A stretch of 64,000 nucleotides of DNA from Curtobacterium sp. MCLR17_036 (GTDB taxonomy: Bacteria; Actinomycetota; Actinomycetes; Actinomycetales; Microbacteriaceae): contig NZ_CP126269.1 of NCBI RefSeq assembly GCF_003234445.2, forward strand, positions 1,364,001-1,428,000. The letters run 5' to 3'. Below, in pieces: positions 16,803-30,418 of the stretch (positions are counted from its first letter, which is position 1; every line of letters starts with the position of its first letter). The position numbers and the translations under genes are program-made. The notes under the pieces are model-generated. The model worked only from the letters and a program-made list of their open reading frames with translations, was not told the origin of the DNA and searched no databases.

Positions 16803-16816
16803 GCACATTGTCAATG
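16803..16816 (+). other. 5' arm of the 16S precursor processing stem
   Basis: GCAC plus TGTCAATG (16809-16816) can pair with CATTGACA (18559-18566) plus GTGC (18567-18570) beyond the 16S gene. This gives an RNase III-type stem that brackets 16S rRNA. Confidence 0.5.
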
Positions 16817-16954
16817 CCAATTTATTGATTGACCTCGTGCCTGGTCGGCTTGCTGACCGGGTCATGATGCAATTCCTTTTGGATTGAAGATTGTCAGTAG
16901 ACAGTCAACAGTCAGAATCAACTCGCTGACGCTTTCGGGTGTTGGTTGTAATTT

Positions 16955-22036
<5,082 letters not shown>

Positions 22037-22190
22037 CACAATTATTTCCCACACCTTCGGGTGTGGGGCTCGCGTCCACTTTGTGGTTCCCGACAGACGA
22101 TCGGGAATCGAAACTGAATACACCGCTCTGTCACCTTCGGGTGACGGCAGTCGGGACAGCTTTGAGACCAAGTATGATCTGGTCGAAGGT

Positions 22191-22309
22191 GTTCCGGTGG
22201 TCATAGCGAGAGGGAAACGCCCGGTCACATTCCGAACCCGGAAGCTAAGCCTCTCAGCGCCGATGGTACTGCAAGGGGGACCTTGTGGGAGAGTAGGACG
22301 CCGCCGGAC
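22191..22309 (+). rRNA. rrf: 5S ribosomal RNA
   Basis: A 119-nt 5S rRNA with the conserved GGTCATAGCGAGAGGGAAACG and CCCGGTCACATTCCGAACCCGG, ending GAGAGTAGGACGCCGCCGG. It lies about 155 bp after the 23S gene. Ends are placed by homology and may be off by one or two bases. Confidence 0.95.
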
Positions 22310-22329
22310 TTAACTCAGTAAGACCAGGG

Positions 22330-22359
22330 AACCCCTGACCATTCGTGGTCAGGGGTTTT
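22330..22359 (+). terminator. Intrinsic terminator of the rRNA operon
   Basis: AACCCCTGACCA pairs with TGGTCAGGGGTT around a TTCG loop and is followed by TTC, a classic rho-independent terminator just after 5S. Confidence 0.95.
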
Positions 22360-22418
22360 CTGCGTTCCCGGGGCGTTCATGCATCACCCTGCTAGCGTCT
22401 GCGCCGGGGGAGGAACGC

Positions 22419-23249
22419 ATGGACGATCGAACAAGGACGAGGGAGTCGGCCGGGACCGTCAGCTCGGACAACGACGACGGCGCGCGGCTCCGGCGGAACC
22501 GTCTGGTCTTCGGCATCGTGGTGGCGCCGGTCGGGGTGCTGGTGGCGCTCGTGCTCGAGTTCGTGGCGCAGATCGGCACCGCCTGGCGGAGCACGAACGA
22601 CGGTGGAGGAGCGGCGGTACCGCAGGTCATCGCGCTGGTGCTCGGGCTCGCTGCCACGGTGCCGGCATTCGTGGCGGGGATCCGCGCGCTCCGTGCTCGT
22701 CGGTCCGTCGAGGTGGCGTGGGGGACCACCGTCGTGTCGGGGCTCGGACTGCTGGCGGTGGTGCTGCTCGTCGTCGTGCCGGCGTTCGACGTGCTGCCCC
22801 GTGCCGCCGGCGATGAACGCGCGTACCGGGAGCAGCAACGGCTCGACGAACTGGACGGCGTCGAGTACGGCGACGGCCCCGCGTCGGCGGCCGAAGCGCG
22901 GGAAGCGATCGGACCGTGGGTCGACGACGCGCTCGCGCAGCTGCACGTCGGTCCGGACGACGTTCGGGGCCGGCGGTGGTTCACCGAGAGCACGAGTGCG
23001 GCTGGCAACCCCTGTCGGGTGTTCCACGAGCGCTTCACACTCGGTGGACGGGTCGAGCGGGAGCAGGCGGTGTCGGCGCTGCGGGCCGCCTGGAGCAGCG
23101 AGGGGTCGGGTACGAGCTTCACCGAGCGTCCGCAGTACCTCGAGCTGGCCGTGTACTCGGCCGATGCGTCGATCACGTGGAAGCGCGCCGACGGCGTGCT
23201 GTTGGTCCAGAGCGACTGCATCCCGTTCGACCCGTTCGGGCCGTCCTGA
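22419..23249 (+). CDS. Membrane protein with C-terminal extracytoplasmic domain, unknown
   Basis: A 276-residue protein. The start is clear: GGGGGAGGAAC ends two bases before the ATG, and TAGCGT at 22393-22398 may be the -10. Three hydrophobic segments lie at about residues 27-52, 64-88 and 98-122; the remaining 150 residues are soluble and charged with two or three Cys (NPCRVFHERFTLGG, LVQSDCIPFDPF). I recognise no family. It is the first gene after the rRNA terminator and is convergent with the SDR gene. Confidence 0.7.
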   Translation: MDDRTRTRESAGTVSSDNDDGARLRRNRLVFGIVVAPVGVLVALVLEFVAQIGTAWRSTNDGGGAAVPQVIALVLGLAATVPAFVAGIRALRARRSVEVAWGTTVVSGLGLLAVVLLVVVPAFDVLPRAAGDERAYREQQRLDELDGVEYGDGPASAAEAREAIGPWVDDALAQLHVGPDDVRGRRWFTESTSAAGNPCRVFHERFTLGGRVEREQAVSALRAAWSSEGSGTSFTERPQYLELAVYSADASITWKRADGVLLVQSDCIPFDPFGPS

Positions 23250-23260
23250 GCTGAGCCGCG

Positions 23261-24034
23261 TCAGCGCAGACGCGTCGAGGCGATCCCGCCGTCGACGTCG
23301 ATGGTGCCACCGTGCACGAAGGCAGCCTCGTCGGAGACCACCCACCGCACCGCGCGGGCGACGTCGACCGGTCGTACCGGCACGCCCGCCGGCGTGCCCT
23401 GGGTCATCGCCGCCGGGGCGTCGGCGGCATCGGCGTTGCCGGGCGTCGCTGTCGCTCCGGGAGCGACCGTGACGACACGGACCCCGCGGGGGCCGTACTC
23501 CGCCGACCAGGCTCGGGTGAGCTGCTCGAGCGCGGCCTTCGTCGCGGGGTAGAGCCCCATGAACGGGACACCGACCCGGGCCATCCACGAGCCGATGTTG
23601 ACCACGGCGCCCGTGCCGCGCTCGGCCATCGCAGGTGCAAGTGCTGCGACGAGGGCGTGCGGTGCACGGATGTTCGTCGTCAGGAGCGCGTCGACGGTGT
23701 CGTCGGACAGCGACTCGGTCGGGCCGCCCGGGTACACGCCGGCGTTGTTGACGAGGACGTCGATGCGGCCGCCGGCCAGATCGCTGGCGTGCGCGGCGAA
23801 GGCTCGGACATCAGCGGCGGACGCGGCGAGGTCCGCGACGACGGGGACGGCTCTTCCGCCGCGGTGCTCGATGGCCTCCGCGACGGCACGAGTGCGGGAC
23901 GCGTCGCGTCCGTGCACGACGACGGTCAGACCGGCGGCGGCGAGCTCGTGGGCGACGGCCTCGCCGATGCCGCTCGAAGCGCCGGTGACGAGGGCGGTAC
24001 GGGGAGTGGTGGGTTCGTTCGGTGCAGTGGTCAT
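23261..24034 (-). CDS. SDR family NAD(P)-dependent oxidoreductase
   Basis: A 257-residue classical short-chain dehydrogenase. The cofactor-binding motif is TGASSGIG (about residues 17-24), followed by NNAG, the catalytic Ser in VVNIGSWM and the catalytic pair in YPATK. The arginine/histidine after strand 2 (HGRDASR) suggests NADP preference. It is divergent from an AraC regulator across 110 bp containing two direct repeats, so it is the probable target of that regulator. Substrate unknown. Confidence 0.9.
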   Translation of the reverse strand: MTTAPNEPTTPRTALVTGASSGIGEAVAHELAAAGLTVVVHGRDASRTRAVAEAIEHRGGRAVPVVADLAASAADVRAFAAHASDLAGGRIDVLVNNAGVYPGGPTESLSDDTVDALLTTNIRAPHALVAALAPAMAERGTGAVVNIGSWMARVGVPFMGLYPATKAALEQLTRAWSAEYGPRGVRVVTVAPGATATPGNADAADAPAAMTQGTPAGVPVRPVDVARAVRWVVSDEAAFVHGGTIDVDGGIASTRLR

Positions 24035-24068
24035 GCTTCGATGCTCGGTCCGCGTGCCATCGGCGGCC

Positions 24069-24099
24069 TTGCCGGATCCGGCGAGAAGGTTGCCGGATC
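24069..24099. promoter_or_regulatory. Direct-repeat operator between SDR and AraC genes
   Basis: TTGCCGGATC occurs at 24069-24078 and again at 24090-24099, 21 bp apart (two helical turns) and in the same orientation. This is the usual form of an AraC-family site. It lies between the two divergent starts. Confidence 0.5.
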
Positions 24100-24132
24100 G
24101 CGTGCGGGTCGCTGGCGCACTGCGCGGGCGCG

Positions 24133-24138
24133 TAGCGT
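24133..24138 (+). promoter_or_regulatory. Leaderless -10 element of araC-type gene
   Basis: TAGCGT, six bases, then GTG at 24145. Confidence 0.6.
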
Positions 24139-24144
24139 GGGCTC

Positions 24145-25092
24145 GTGGACGACGTCACGGCGCAACACCTCGACCGGGCTGCTGCGATCGCCTCGCGGCA
24201 CGCAGCGGTCCTCGAGCGCGCGTCGACGGTCGAGGTCGTCGCCCGACCGGCGTCGGTGCACCGGGCTGAATCGCTCGGGCTGACGATGTCGCGCGTCCAC
24301 GAGTCCACCGGGTTGTTCGACCGCCGGTACGTGCCGTCGCTGTCGATGGTCCTGCGTGGGCGGAAGCGCTCGATCGTCGGCGATGACGACCAGGAGTGGG
24401 GACGCGAGCGCTTCATCATCACGCCGGTGGACCTGCCGGTCGTCGCCGGGGTCGTCGACACCGCCGGTGACGAGGGCTTCGTCTCCGCGATCTGGCGGCT
24501 CGACCCACTGGTCGTGAGCGAGGTCGTCGCCTCCATGTCCTCGTCGGCGGTACGCCCCACCGAGGAGTTGCCGCGCCTCGCCACGTGGACGGCGCCCCTT
24601 GCCGACGCCGTCACCCGGCTCCTCGCCCTGCTCGACGCGCCCGAGGACATCCCCGTGCTGTTCCCCCTCGTGTCGCGCGAGGTCGTCCTCCGCCTACTGC
24701 AGACCGCGCAGGCGCCGCGAATCACGGCGGCACTCGACGGCATCGGCACGTCGGTCGTCGCCGGCGCGACCGCGCTGCTCACCGACCGGATGGCCGAGCC
24801 GTGGTCGATGGAGCGCCTGGCCCGGGAACTCCGGGTCAGCGAGAGCACCCTGTTCGCCCGCTTCAAGCAGGCCACCGGGATGTCCCCCGCGCAGTACCTC
24901 AAGCGCACCCGGCTCGGGGAAGCGCGGCGCCGCATGGTCCTGCACGCCGAGACCGCTGCGCGTGCCGCGGCCGTCGTCGGGTACCGCAGTGCCTCGCACT
25001 TCTCGCGCGACTACCGGGAGGCGTACGGACGGCCTCCCGCCGCCGACGCCGTGGTGGCCCGGGAACAGCTCGCGCTCGCGCCCGCGGTGTAG
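24145..25092 (+). CDS. AraC family transcriptional regulator
   Basis: A 315-residue regulator. Residues 25-180 form an AraC_N-type effector domain (SLGLTMSRVHESTGLFDRRYVPSLSMVLRGRKRSIVG). The C-terminal 100 residues are the double helix-turn-helix: MERLARELRVSESTLFARFKQATGMSPAQYLKRTRL, then ARAAAVVGYRSASHFSRDYREAYGRPP. This family usually regulates an adjacent oxidoreductase gene, which fits the divergent SDR. The effector is unknown. Confidence 0.9.
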   Translation: MDDVTAQHLDRAAAIASRHAAVLERASTVEVVARPASVHRAESLGLTMSRVHESTGLFDRRYVPSLSMVLRGRKRSIVGDDDQEWGRERFIITPVDLPVVAGVVDTAGDEGFVSAIWRLDPLVVSEVVASMSSSAVRPTEELPRLATWTAPLADAVTRLLALLDAPEDIPVLFPLVSREVVLRLLQTAQAPRITAALDGIGTSVVAGATALLTDRMAEPWSMERLARELRVSESTLFARFKQATGMSPAQYLKRTRLGEARRRMVLHAETAARAAAVVGYRSASHFSRDYREAYGRPPAADAVVAREQLALAPAV

Positions 25093-25114
25093 TCGGGCGA
25101 CGCCGCGCGATGGA

Positions 25115-25741
25115 TCAGCGGAGGAGGCCGAGTTCCATCGCGCGGGTCACCGCGCGGGTCCGGTCGTTCACCCCGAGCTTCTCGAACACGTGTCCCAGGT
25201 GCGTCTTCACCGTGGTCTCGCTGAGGAACAGCGTGCGACCGATCTGCGGGTTCGAGTTGCCCTGCGCGACGAGTTGCAGGACGTCGAGCTCGCGGGGCGA
25301 GAGCGACGGGCCGGGAGCGGGCCTGCCGGCGGTCCGACGGACGAGGGCCGCGGCCGCCGCCGGGGCCAGCGCCGTGCCGCCCTGCGCGGTGGCGCGGAGG
25401 CCCGCCAGGATCTCGGATTCCGGTGCGGCCTTGAGCAGGTACCCGGCAGCACCGGCCTCGATCGCCGTGAGGATCTGGTCGTCGGTCTCGTAGGTGGTGA
25501 GGATGAGGACCCGCACCTGCGGCTCGCGGGCAAGGATCTGCGCCGTGGCCTCGTCCCCGTTCAGGCCGGGCATGCGGAGGTCCATGAGGACGACGTCCGG
25601 TTGCTCCGCGAGGCTGAGGGACACGGCGGCGTGCCCGTCGGACGCCTGGCCGACGACCTCGACGTCGGCGGCGGTCTGCAGCAGCGCGACGATGCCGGCG
25701 CGGACGATCGGGTGGTCGTCCGCGACGACGACGCGGATCAC
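25115..25741 (-). CDS. NarL/LuxR-type response regulator
   Basis: A 208-residue response regulator. The receiver domain (1-120) has the acidic pair DD8-9, phospho-acceptor Asp54 in VVLMDLRMPG, and the conserved Thr/Lys positions (LTTYE, LLKAAPE). The C-terminal LuxR helix-turn-helix reads LSPRELDVLQLVAQGNSNPQIGRTLFLSETTVKTHLGHVFEKLGV. It overlaps the histidine kinase stop by 4 bp and completes a four-gene operon with an ABC exporter, so it probably controls that exporter. Confidence 0.93.
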   Translation of the reverse strand: MIRVVVADDHPIVRAGIVALLQTAADVEVVGQASDGHAAVSLSLAEQPDVVLMDLRMPGLNGDEATAQILAREPQVRVLILTTYETDDQILTAIEAGAAGYLLKAAPESEILAGLRATAQGGTALAPAAAAALVRRTAGRPAPGPSLSPRELDVLQLVAQGNSNPQIGRTLFLSETTVKTHLGHVFEKLGVNDRTRAVTRAMELGLLR

Positions 25742-26943
25742 CGCCGTACCCCTGCCGTGGCGAGCGCCGCCGTGGGCGCGGAGTCTGCGCCGGTCGGAGC
25801 GACGGGCAGCGTGACCTCGAGGACCGTGCCCCGCCCGGGCTCGCTCGTGACCGTGCAGGTGCCGTCGGCGAGGGCGAGCCGCTCGTGCAGACCGCGGAGA
25901 CCGTGACCAGCGCTCGGCACCGAGGTATTGAAGCCGACGCCGTCATCGGCGACCGTCATTTGAGCGCGGTCCGCGGTGCTGCGCAGCGTGACCCGCGCTG
26001 ACGTCGCGCGGGCGTGCGACCGCACGTTGGCGAGTGCCTCTTGCGCGGAACGCAGCAGTACCACCTGCGCGTCGCGACCGAGCGGCTCGTCGACGGCGTC
26101 CACGACGACCGTGATGCTGGTCTCACGGGTGAACCGTTCACCGAGCCGGTGGAGGGCGGCGGCCAGTCCGTCGCTCACGATGCCGGCCGCTCCGGCCGCG
26201 ACCAGGGTCCGCGATCCCTCGAGCGCGAGGCGGGCGGAGTCCTCGAGGACCGCGAGCCGTTCGCCCAGCCGGTCGAGGTGTTCGGCGGCGAGGTCGCCAC
26301 GGGCCCGTTCGGTGAGCATGACGATCCCGGCGAGGTCCTGCGCGACCGTGTCGTGGAGCTCGCGGGCGAGGCGCTCCCGCTCGCTCGTGACACCGGCGGC
26401 GCGGTGGGCCTCGGCGAGGGAGTCCTGCGCCGTCCGGAGCTCCTCGATGAGACGGCGTCGGTCGTCGGAGAGCCGTGCGATGCGCGTGATCCAGAGGCCG
26501 AGGGCGCACGCACCGGCGACGCTGATGCCCTCGATGAGCAGGGTGCTGCCGAGCGCGCTCGGCCCCGACGCGACCCGCAGCCCGACCGCAGCCGCGACGC
26601 CGATCGCGAGGGAGAGGGCGACCGCGGTCCGCACCCGCTCGACCTGGCTCCACGCGACGGGGAAGAGGACGCACTGGATGAACGCCGCGCTCGGTACCAC
26701 CGCGGGCAGCACGAGCGCCGACAGGACGAGCAGCGGGAGGAACCCGGCCGCGGCACGGCGGACGTCGTAGCCGCGCCAGCCGAACGCACCGTACGCGAGG
26801 GCGAGGACGACGAGCATCGCGAACGCGGGCCACCGCGTCGACCACGGGGACCAGGCGAAGGCGACGATCGCCGCGACGACCGCGATCGTGACGCCGACGG
26901 CGACGTGCAGACCCCGGTTCCGGTGCGCGGTGATCGGGTCCAT
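25738..26943 (-). CDS. Sensor histidine kinase (HisKA_3 type)
   Basis: A 401-residue membrane kinase. Five or six hydrophobic segments occupy residues 12-155. A coiled region and the phospho-acceptor motif RERLARELHDTVAQDLAGIV (His197) follow, then a HATPase domain with N-box QEALANVRSHARA and G-box DDGVGF plus GHGLRGL. The sensing part is nearly all membrane, as in DesK/LiaS-type kinases that detect envelope stress. The ATG at 26943 is chosen because the protein then begins just before TM1. It pairs with the overlapping response regulator. Confidence 0.9.
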   Translation of the reverse strand: MDPITAHRNRGLHVAVGVTIAVVAAIVAFAWSPWSTRWPAFAMLVVLALAYGAFGWRGYDVRRAAAGFLPLLVLSALVLPAVVPSAAFIQCVLFPVAWSQVERVRTAVALSLAIGVAAAVGLRVASGPSALGSTLLIEGISVAGACALGLWITRIARLSDDRRRLIEELRTAQDSLAEAHRAAGVTSERERLARELHDTVAQDLAGIVMLTERARGDLAAEHLDRLGERLAVLEDSARLALEGSRTLVAAGAAGIVSDGLAAALHRLGERFTRETSITVVVDAVDEPLGRDAQVVLLRSAQEALANVRSHARATSARVTLRSTADRAQMTVADDGVGFNTSVPSAGHGLRGLHERLALADGTCTVTSEPGRGTVLEVTLPVAPTGADSAPTAALATAGVRR

Positions 26944-26996
26944 GACCCCAGCATCCCATCCTCCGGAACCGCGCAGCGGGTTCTCCACAGGGGCCG

Positions 26997-27806
26997 TCAC
27001 GTGTCCCTGCGATTCCACCGGAACGTGAGCAGGCAGGCCACCGTGCCCAGGACCAGCCACACTGCCAGGACGAGCGTTCCCGTACCGAGGTGCCACGCGC
27101 CTCCCGGCTCGGCCGACGCGAACCCCGACGGCAGAAAGACGGACCGCATGCCGGACGCCATCCACCGCAGGGGGAAGCCGGACGCGACGCCCTGCAGCCA
27201 GGCGGGTAGTTGCACGAAGGGCAGGTAGACACCGGAGATGAACTGGAGCACGAGGACGACGGGGACGATCGTGGCGGTGGCGCGGCGGCCCTCGCGGGGG
27301 AGCGCCGAGATCGCGACGCCGAGGACACAGCTCGTGGCGATGCCGAGGAGCACCACGCCGGCGAAGACGCCCCAGTCGCCCGCGTCGGTCGGCAGGGCGA
27401 CGCCGAACACCAGGCTCGCGACGCCGAGCAGCAGGACGATCTGGGCGACCGTCGTGACGACGACCATGCCGACCTTGCCGACGAAGTAGCTGAGGACCGG
27501 CAGGGGTGTGCCGCCGAGACGCTTGAGCGTGCCGTCGCTGCGCTCCGTCGCGATGTCGACGCCCAGGGCCTGCGTGCCCGACAGCAGGATCGCCGTCGCG
27601 ACGAGTCCGGGCAGGTAGTAGGTGGCGTAGTCGACGGCGACCGGGCGGCCGTCCGCTGCCACGGCGCGGATCGGGTCGGCGTCGGCGAAGGCCACCGAGA
27701 ACAGCGCCAGCATGACGACCGGGAACAGGAACGTGAAGAAGACCGCGTCGGGGGAGCGGAACGAGCAACGGAGCTCGTACGCGATGCGGCTCGTCGCTGT
27801 CCTCAC
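26997..27806 (-). CDS. ABC-2 type exporter permease
   Basis: A 269-residue permease with six hydrophobic helices. Family marks are the N-terminal YELRCSFRSPDAVFFTFLFPVVMLALF and the central VDIATERSDGTLKRLGGTPLPVLSYFVGK. This matches the DrrB/NatB-like ABC-2 family. It overlaps the ATPase stop by 4 bp and precedes the kinase by 53 bp. The arrangement ATPase-permease-kinase-regulator is typical of antibiotic- or lipid-responsive export systems. Confidence 0.9.
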   Translation of the reverse strand: MRTATSRIAYELRCSFRSPDAVFFTFLFPVVMLALFSVAFADADPIRAVAADGRPVAVDYATYYLPGLVATAILLSGTQALGVDIATERSDGTLKRLGGTPLPVLSYFVGKVGMVVVTTVAQIVLLLGVASLVFGVALPTDAGDWGVFAGVVLLGIATSCVLGVAISALPREGRRATATIVPVVLVLQFISGVYLPFVQLPAWLQGVASGFPLRWMASGMRSVFLPSGFASAEPGGAWHLGTGTLVLAVWLVLGTVACLLTFRWNRRDT

Positions 27807-28642
27807 TTCGTGCCCACCATGTCGAGGTAGACGTCCTCGAGGGACGGGCGGACGACCTCGAGGTCGTGCATGACCGCGGTGCTGCTGCGGATGAACGCCG
27901 TCGGATCCGTCGTGCGCTCGTCGTGGTGTGCGCCGGCATCGTCACGCCAGCGCACCCGGGGCGTGCGGGCCGCGGTGCCGCCGATCTCGTCGATCGGGGC
28001 GACGTCGAGCAGCCTGCCGTCGGCGATCACAGCGGCGCGGTCGGCGAGGTGCGCGGCTTCGTCGAGGTAGTGCGTGGTGAGCAGGATCGTCGTGCCCTCG
28101 GCCTGCACCTGGCGCAGCAGGTCCCAGAACCGGCGGCGGGACTCCGGGTCGAAGCCCGTGGTCGGTTCGTCGAGGAACAGGACCTCGGGGCGGCCGATGA
28201 TGCCGAGGGCGACGTCGACGCGGCGGCGCTGGCCTCCGGACAGTCGGCTGATGCGGGTGGTGCGCTGCGTCTCGAGTCCCGTCGCGGCGAGGAGTTCCTC
28301 GGTGTTGCGGTGCTCGGGGTAGAGCGTCGCGAAGTGGTTCAGCTGCTCGGCGACCGTGACGTTCGGGGACTCGGCGCTGGTCTGCAGGACGATGCCGATG
28401 CGGGCGTTGTGGCTGCGGCTGGTCCGAGCGGGGTCGTGGCCGAGGACGCGGACCTCGCCGGCGGTGCGGGAACGGTGGCCCTCGAGGATCTCCACCGTCG
28501 TGGACTTGCCGGCGCCGTTCGGGCCGAGGAGCGCGAAGGTCTCGCCGGGCTGGACCGTGAAGGAGACGTCGTCCACGGCCTGCTTGCCGGTGGGGTACTG
28601 CTTGCCGAGGTGGTGGACCTCGATGGCGGGGGAGTCGGGCAT
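27803..28642 (-). CDS. ABC transporter ATP-binding protein
   Basis: A 279-residue ATPase with Walker A GPNGAGKST, signature LSGGQRRRVDVALG, Walker B VLFLDEPTTGFD and switch His in LLTTHYLDE. After the core, the C-terminal tail SLEDVYLDMVG is the standard ending of drug/natural-product exporter ATPases. It is the first gene of the operon with the ABC permease and two-component pair. GAAGCT lies six bases before the ATG and may be the -10. Confidence 0.93.
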   Translation of the reverse strand: MPDSPAIEVHHLGKQYPTGKQAVDDVSFTVQPGETFALLGPNGAGKSTTVEILEGHRSRTAGEVRVLGHDPARTSRSHNARIGIVLQTSAESPNVTVAEQLNHFATLYPEHRNTEELLAATGLETQRTTRISRLSGGQRRRVDVALGIIGRPEVLFLDEPTTGFDPESRRRFWDLLRQVQAEGTTILLTTHYLDEAAHLADRAAVIADGRLLDVAPIDEIGGTAARTPRVRWRDDAGAHHDERTTDPTAFIRSSTAVMHDLEVVRPSLEDVYLDMVGTK

Positions 28643-28784
28643 GGGTCCAGCTTCGCGGCGGTGCGGCCGTGAGGGATCGACCGGGGCGGTGGTCTCGGCA
28701 TCGTCCGATCGGGGGATGGTGCTGGCGGGGGAGGTGGTTCGGTTTTCGGCCGGTGACGGTTCTGGTTCGCGATCGTCGGGGATC
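28643..28784. other. Spacer upstream of the ABC/two-component operon
   Basis: About 140 bp with no gene. It should hold the operon promoter on the minus strand and contains the left arm and loop of the 46-bp hairpin repeat. Confidence 0.4.
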
Positions 28785-28800
28785 GTGAACCGGAACCGTC
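28755..28800. repeat. 46-bp palindromic repeat, copy 1 (best preserved)
   Basis: The left arm 28755-28774 (starts GACGGTTC) and right arm 28781-28800 (ends GAACCGTC) match at 18 of 20 positions around a six-base GTCGGG loop. Related 46-bp segments occur at 50921-50966 and 53206-53251. Confidence 0.85.
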
Positions 28801-29045
28801 AACGTCTCAGTACTGCGGCCGCATCCCGGACCGTCGTCGGGATCGTGCAGCCCCTCGTCGCGGGAGGAGACCGGCTCGGCACGCTGGCGGACGATCGTTC
28901 AGGTCTGCGCGGCCTCGTCGATGTCGATGCGGAACTGCCTGAAGTCCTGTCATGGCTCCTGGCGGGTGCCCTCGAGGACGTCGCGAGCGGGTCGGCGGAG
29001 AGCGGTCAGCTCCTCGGCGAATCACTGGACCGTCGGACCGGGTGA
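28785..29045 (+). CDS. Possible small protein, unknown
   Basis: An open frame of 86 codons from GTG 28785, or 66 codons from the internal GTG at 28845. From about residue 13 it reads like a protein (RTVVGIVQPLVAGGDRL, then LVDVDAELPEVLSWLLAGAL), with GC-rich third positions like the neighbours. The first start lies inside the right arm of the hairpin repeat, so the internal start is more believable. No family is recognised, and it could be a remnant. Confidence 0.35.
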   Translation: MNRNRQRLSTAAASRTVVGIVQPLVAGGDRLGTLADDRSGLRGLVDVDAELPEVLSWLLAGALEDVASGSAESGQLLGESLDRRTG

Positions 29046-29190
29046 GGAGCTCGTCGGGACACTCGGAGCAGCATGGCGCACCACGTGCCGTGGACCGCAT
29101 CCCCTGACGGGCGGGAGGCGCGGGGCGGGGTGGTGCAGGGCCTCCAGGCCGTGGGGTGGTCGCGTCAGGTTGCGTCAAGCAACCGGCGCG
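29046..29190. other. Spacer upstream of the oxidoreductase
   Basis: Nothing beyond a possible -35 (TTGCGT, about 29170) for the gene at 29203 was seen. Confidence 0.3.
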
Positions 29191-29196
29191 TAGACC
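29191..29196 (+). promoter_or_regulatory. Leaderless -10 element of the oxidoreductase gene
   Basis: TAGACC, six bases, then ATG at 29203. GGGAGG touches the start codon, too close to act as a normal ribosome-binding site. Confidence 0.5.
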
Positions 29197-29202
29197 GGGA
29201 GG

Positions 29203-30135
29203 ATGCAGGTCATCGGAGTCGAAACGTTCGGAGGGCCGGAGGCCCTCGCCGCCCACGAGGTGCCGGAGCCGCACGCTGGAGCCGGATCCGTGCGGATCCG
29301 GGTGCAGGCGTTCGCCGTCAACCCGACCGACACGGGGGTGCGGGCGGGGCAGCGCGACAGTTCCGAGGCCTCGCCGCCGTACGTGCCGGGCATGGACGCC
29401 GCCGGCGTCATCGACGAGGTCGGGCCCGACGTGTCCGGGTGGGAGATCGGCGACGAGGTCATGGCCATGGCGTTGCCGCTCAGTGCCCACGGCGGGGCCT
29501 ACGTGCAGGAGCTCGTCGCGCCGGTGGGGTCGTTCACGCGGATCCCGCGAGGGACCTCGGTGGAGGAAGCGGCGACGGTGCCGATGAACGGGCTGACGGC
29601 GCTGCAGATCCTGTCGCACGCCTCGCTCGCGCCGGGGCAGACGCTCGCCGTGACCGGAGCCGCGGGGCTGCTCGGGAACTACGTGGTGCAGCTGGCGAAG
29701 GCCGCCGGGCTTACCGTGATCGCGGACGCAGCTGAGAAGGACGAGGCGCTGGTCCGCTCGCTCGGGCCGGACCACATCGTGCCTCGCGGTGACGGGTTTG
29801 CTGCCGCAGTGCGCGAGCTCGTGCCGGACGGGGTCGATGCGCTCGCCGATGCTGCGGTGCAGCGGTCCTCGGTCGTGGACGCTGTTCGGGACGATGGTGT
29901 GTTCTTCGACGTGCGGGGCTGGGAGGGCAACGGAGCTCGGGGGATCGAGTTCGTGCAGGTGATGGTGTTCTCGGAGTACCGGTCGTTCGACAAGCTCGAG
30001 CACCTGCGGCACGCGGTCGAGAGCGGGACGGTGACGCCGCGGGTGGCCGAGGTGCTGCCGACGGAGCGGGCTGCGGAGGCGCACGAGCGGCTCGAAGCGG
30101 GCGGGACGCGGGGGCGGTTCGTGCTCACGTGGTGA
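29203..30135 (+). CDS. NADP-dependent quinone-oxidoreductase-type (MDR) enzyme
   Basis: A 310-residue medium-chain dehydrogenase/reductase of the zinc-independent quinone-reductase group. The N-terminal GroES-like domain has VQAFAVNPTDTGVRAGQ and VPGMDAAGVIDEVGPDVSGWEIGDEVMA. The Rossmann motif is VTGAAGLLGNYVVQLAKAAG (AxxGxxG form). No structural zinc Cys cluster is seen. Family members reduce quinones or enones with NADPH; the substrate here is unknown. It is the last ordinary chromosomal gene before the accessory island. Confidence 0.9.
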   Translation: MQVIGVETFGGPEALAAHEVPEPHAGAGSVRIRVQAFAVNPTDTGVRAGQRDSSEASPPYVPGMDAAGVIDEVGPDVSGWEIGDEVMAMALPLSAHGGAYVQELVAPVGSFTRIPRGTSVEEAATVPMNGLTALQILSHASLAPGQTLAVTGAAGLLGNYVVQLAKAAGLTVIADAAEKDEALVRSLGPDHIVPRGDGFAAAVRELVPDGVDALADAAVQRSSVVDAVRDDGVFFDVRGWEGNGARGIEFVQVMVFSEYRSFDKLEHLRHAVESGTVTPRVAEVLPTERAAEAHERLEAGGTRGRFVLTW

Positions 30136-30418
30136 GTTGACGACGTGGTCGGATTTCGACGACGCGCTATGTCAGAAAAGAGGAACCCACTTCAACGATA
30201 GACCCCGTGAGCTTCTACGACAGCATGGCGCTTCAGCGATTAGCACTCAATTGCTGAGGAGAGACATGCTGCAGGATTGTATGGACGAGCAGGCAGGCAC
30301 TCGCTCGAAGCGGCCTGGGTAAGCGCTCGTTCCGGCAACCACGGACGCCTGTTCGAGCGAACGGCCGACAGCGCGAGGGAGCTCCGGCGCTGAAACGGCG
30401 AGTCCCGAAGGCAGACGC
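30136..30418. other. Left border of accessory island, no gene
   Basis: About 280 bp with visibly lower GC than the flank and no convincing reading frame or ribosome-binding site. It probably contains the left junction of the 30-40 kb island; no direct repeat or tRNA fragment could be identified by eye. Confidence 0.45.

Noticed and set aside
30137..30322. 61-codon frame at the left edge of the island
   Set aside because: TTG start, no ribosome-binding site or -10 spacing, codon use unlike neighbours, and no recognisable pattern.
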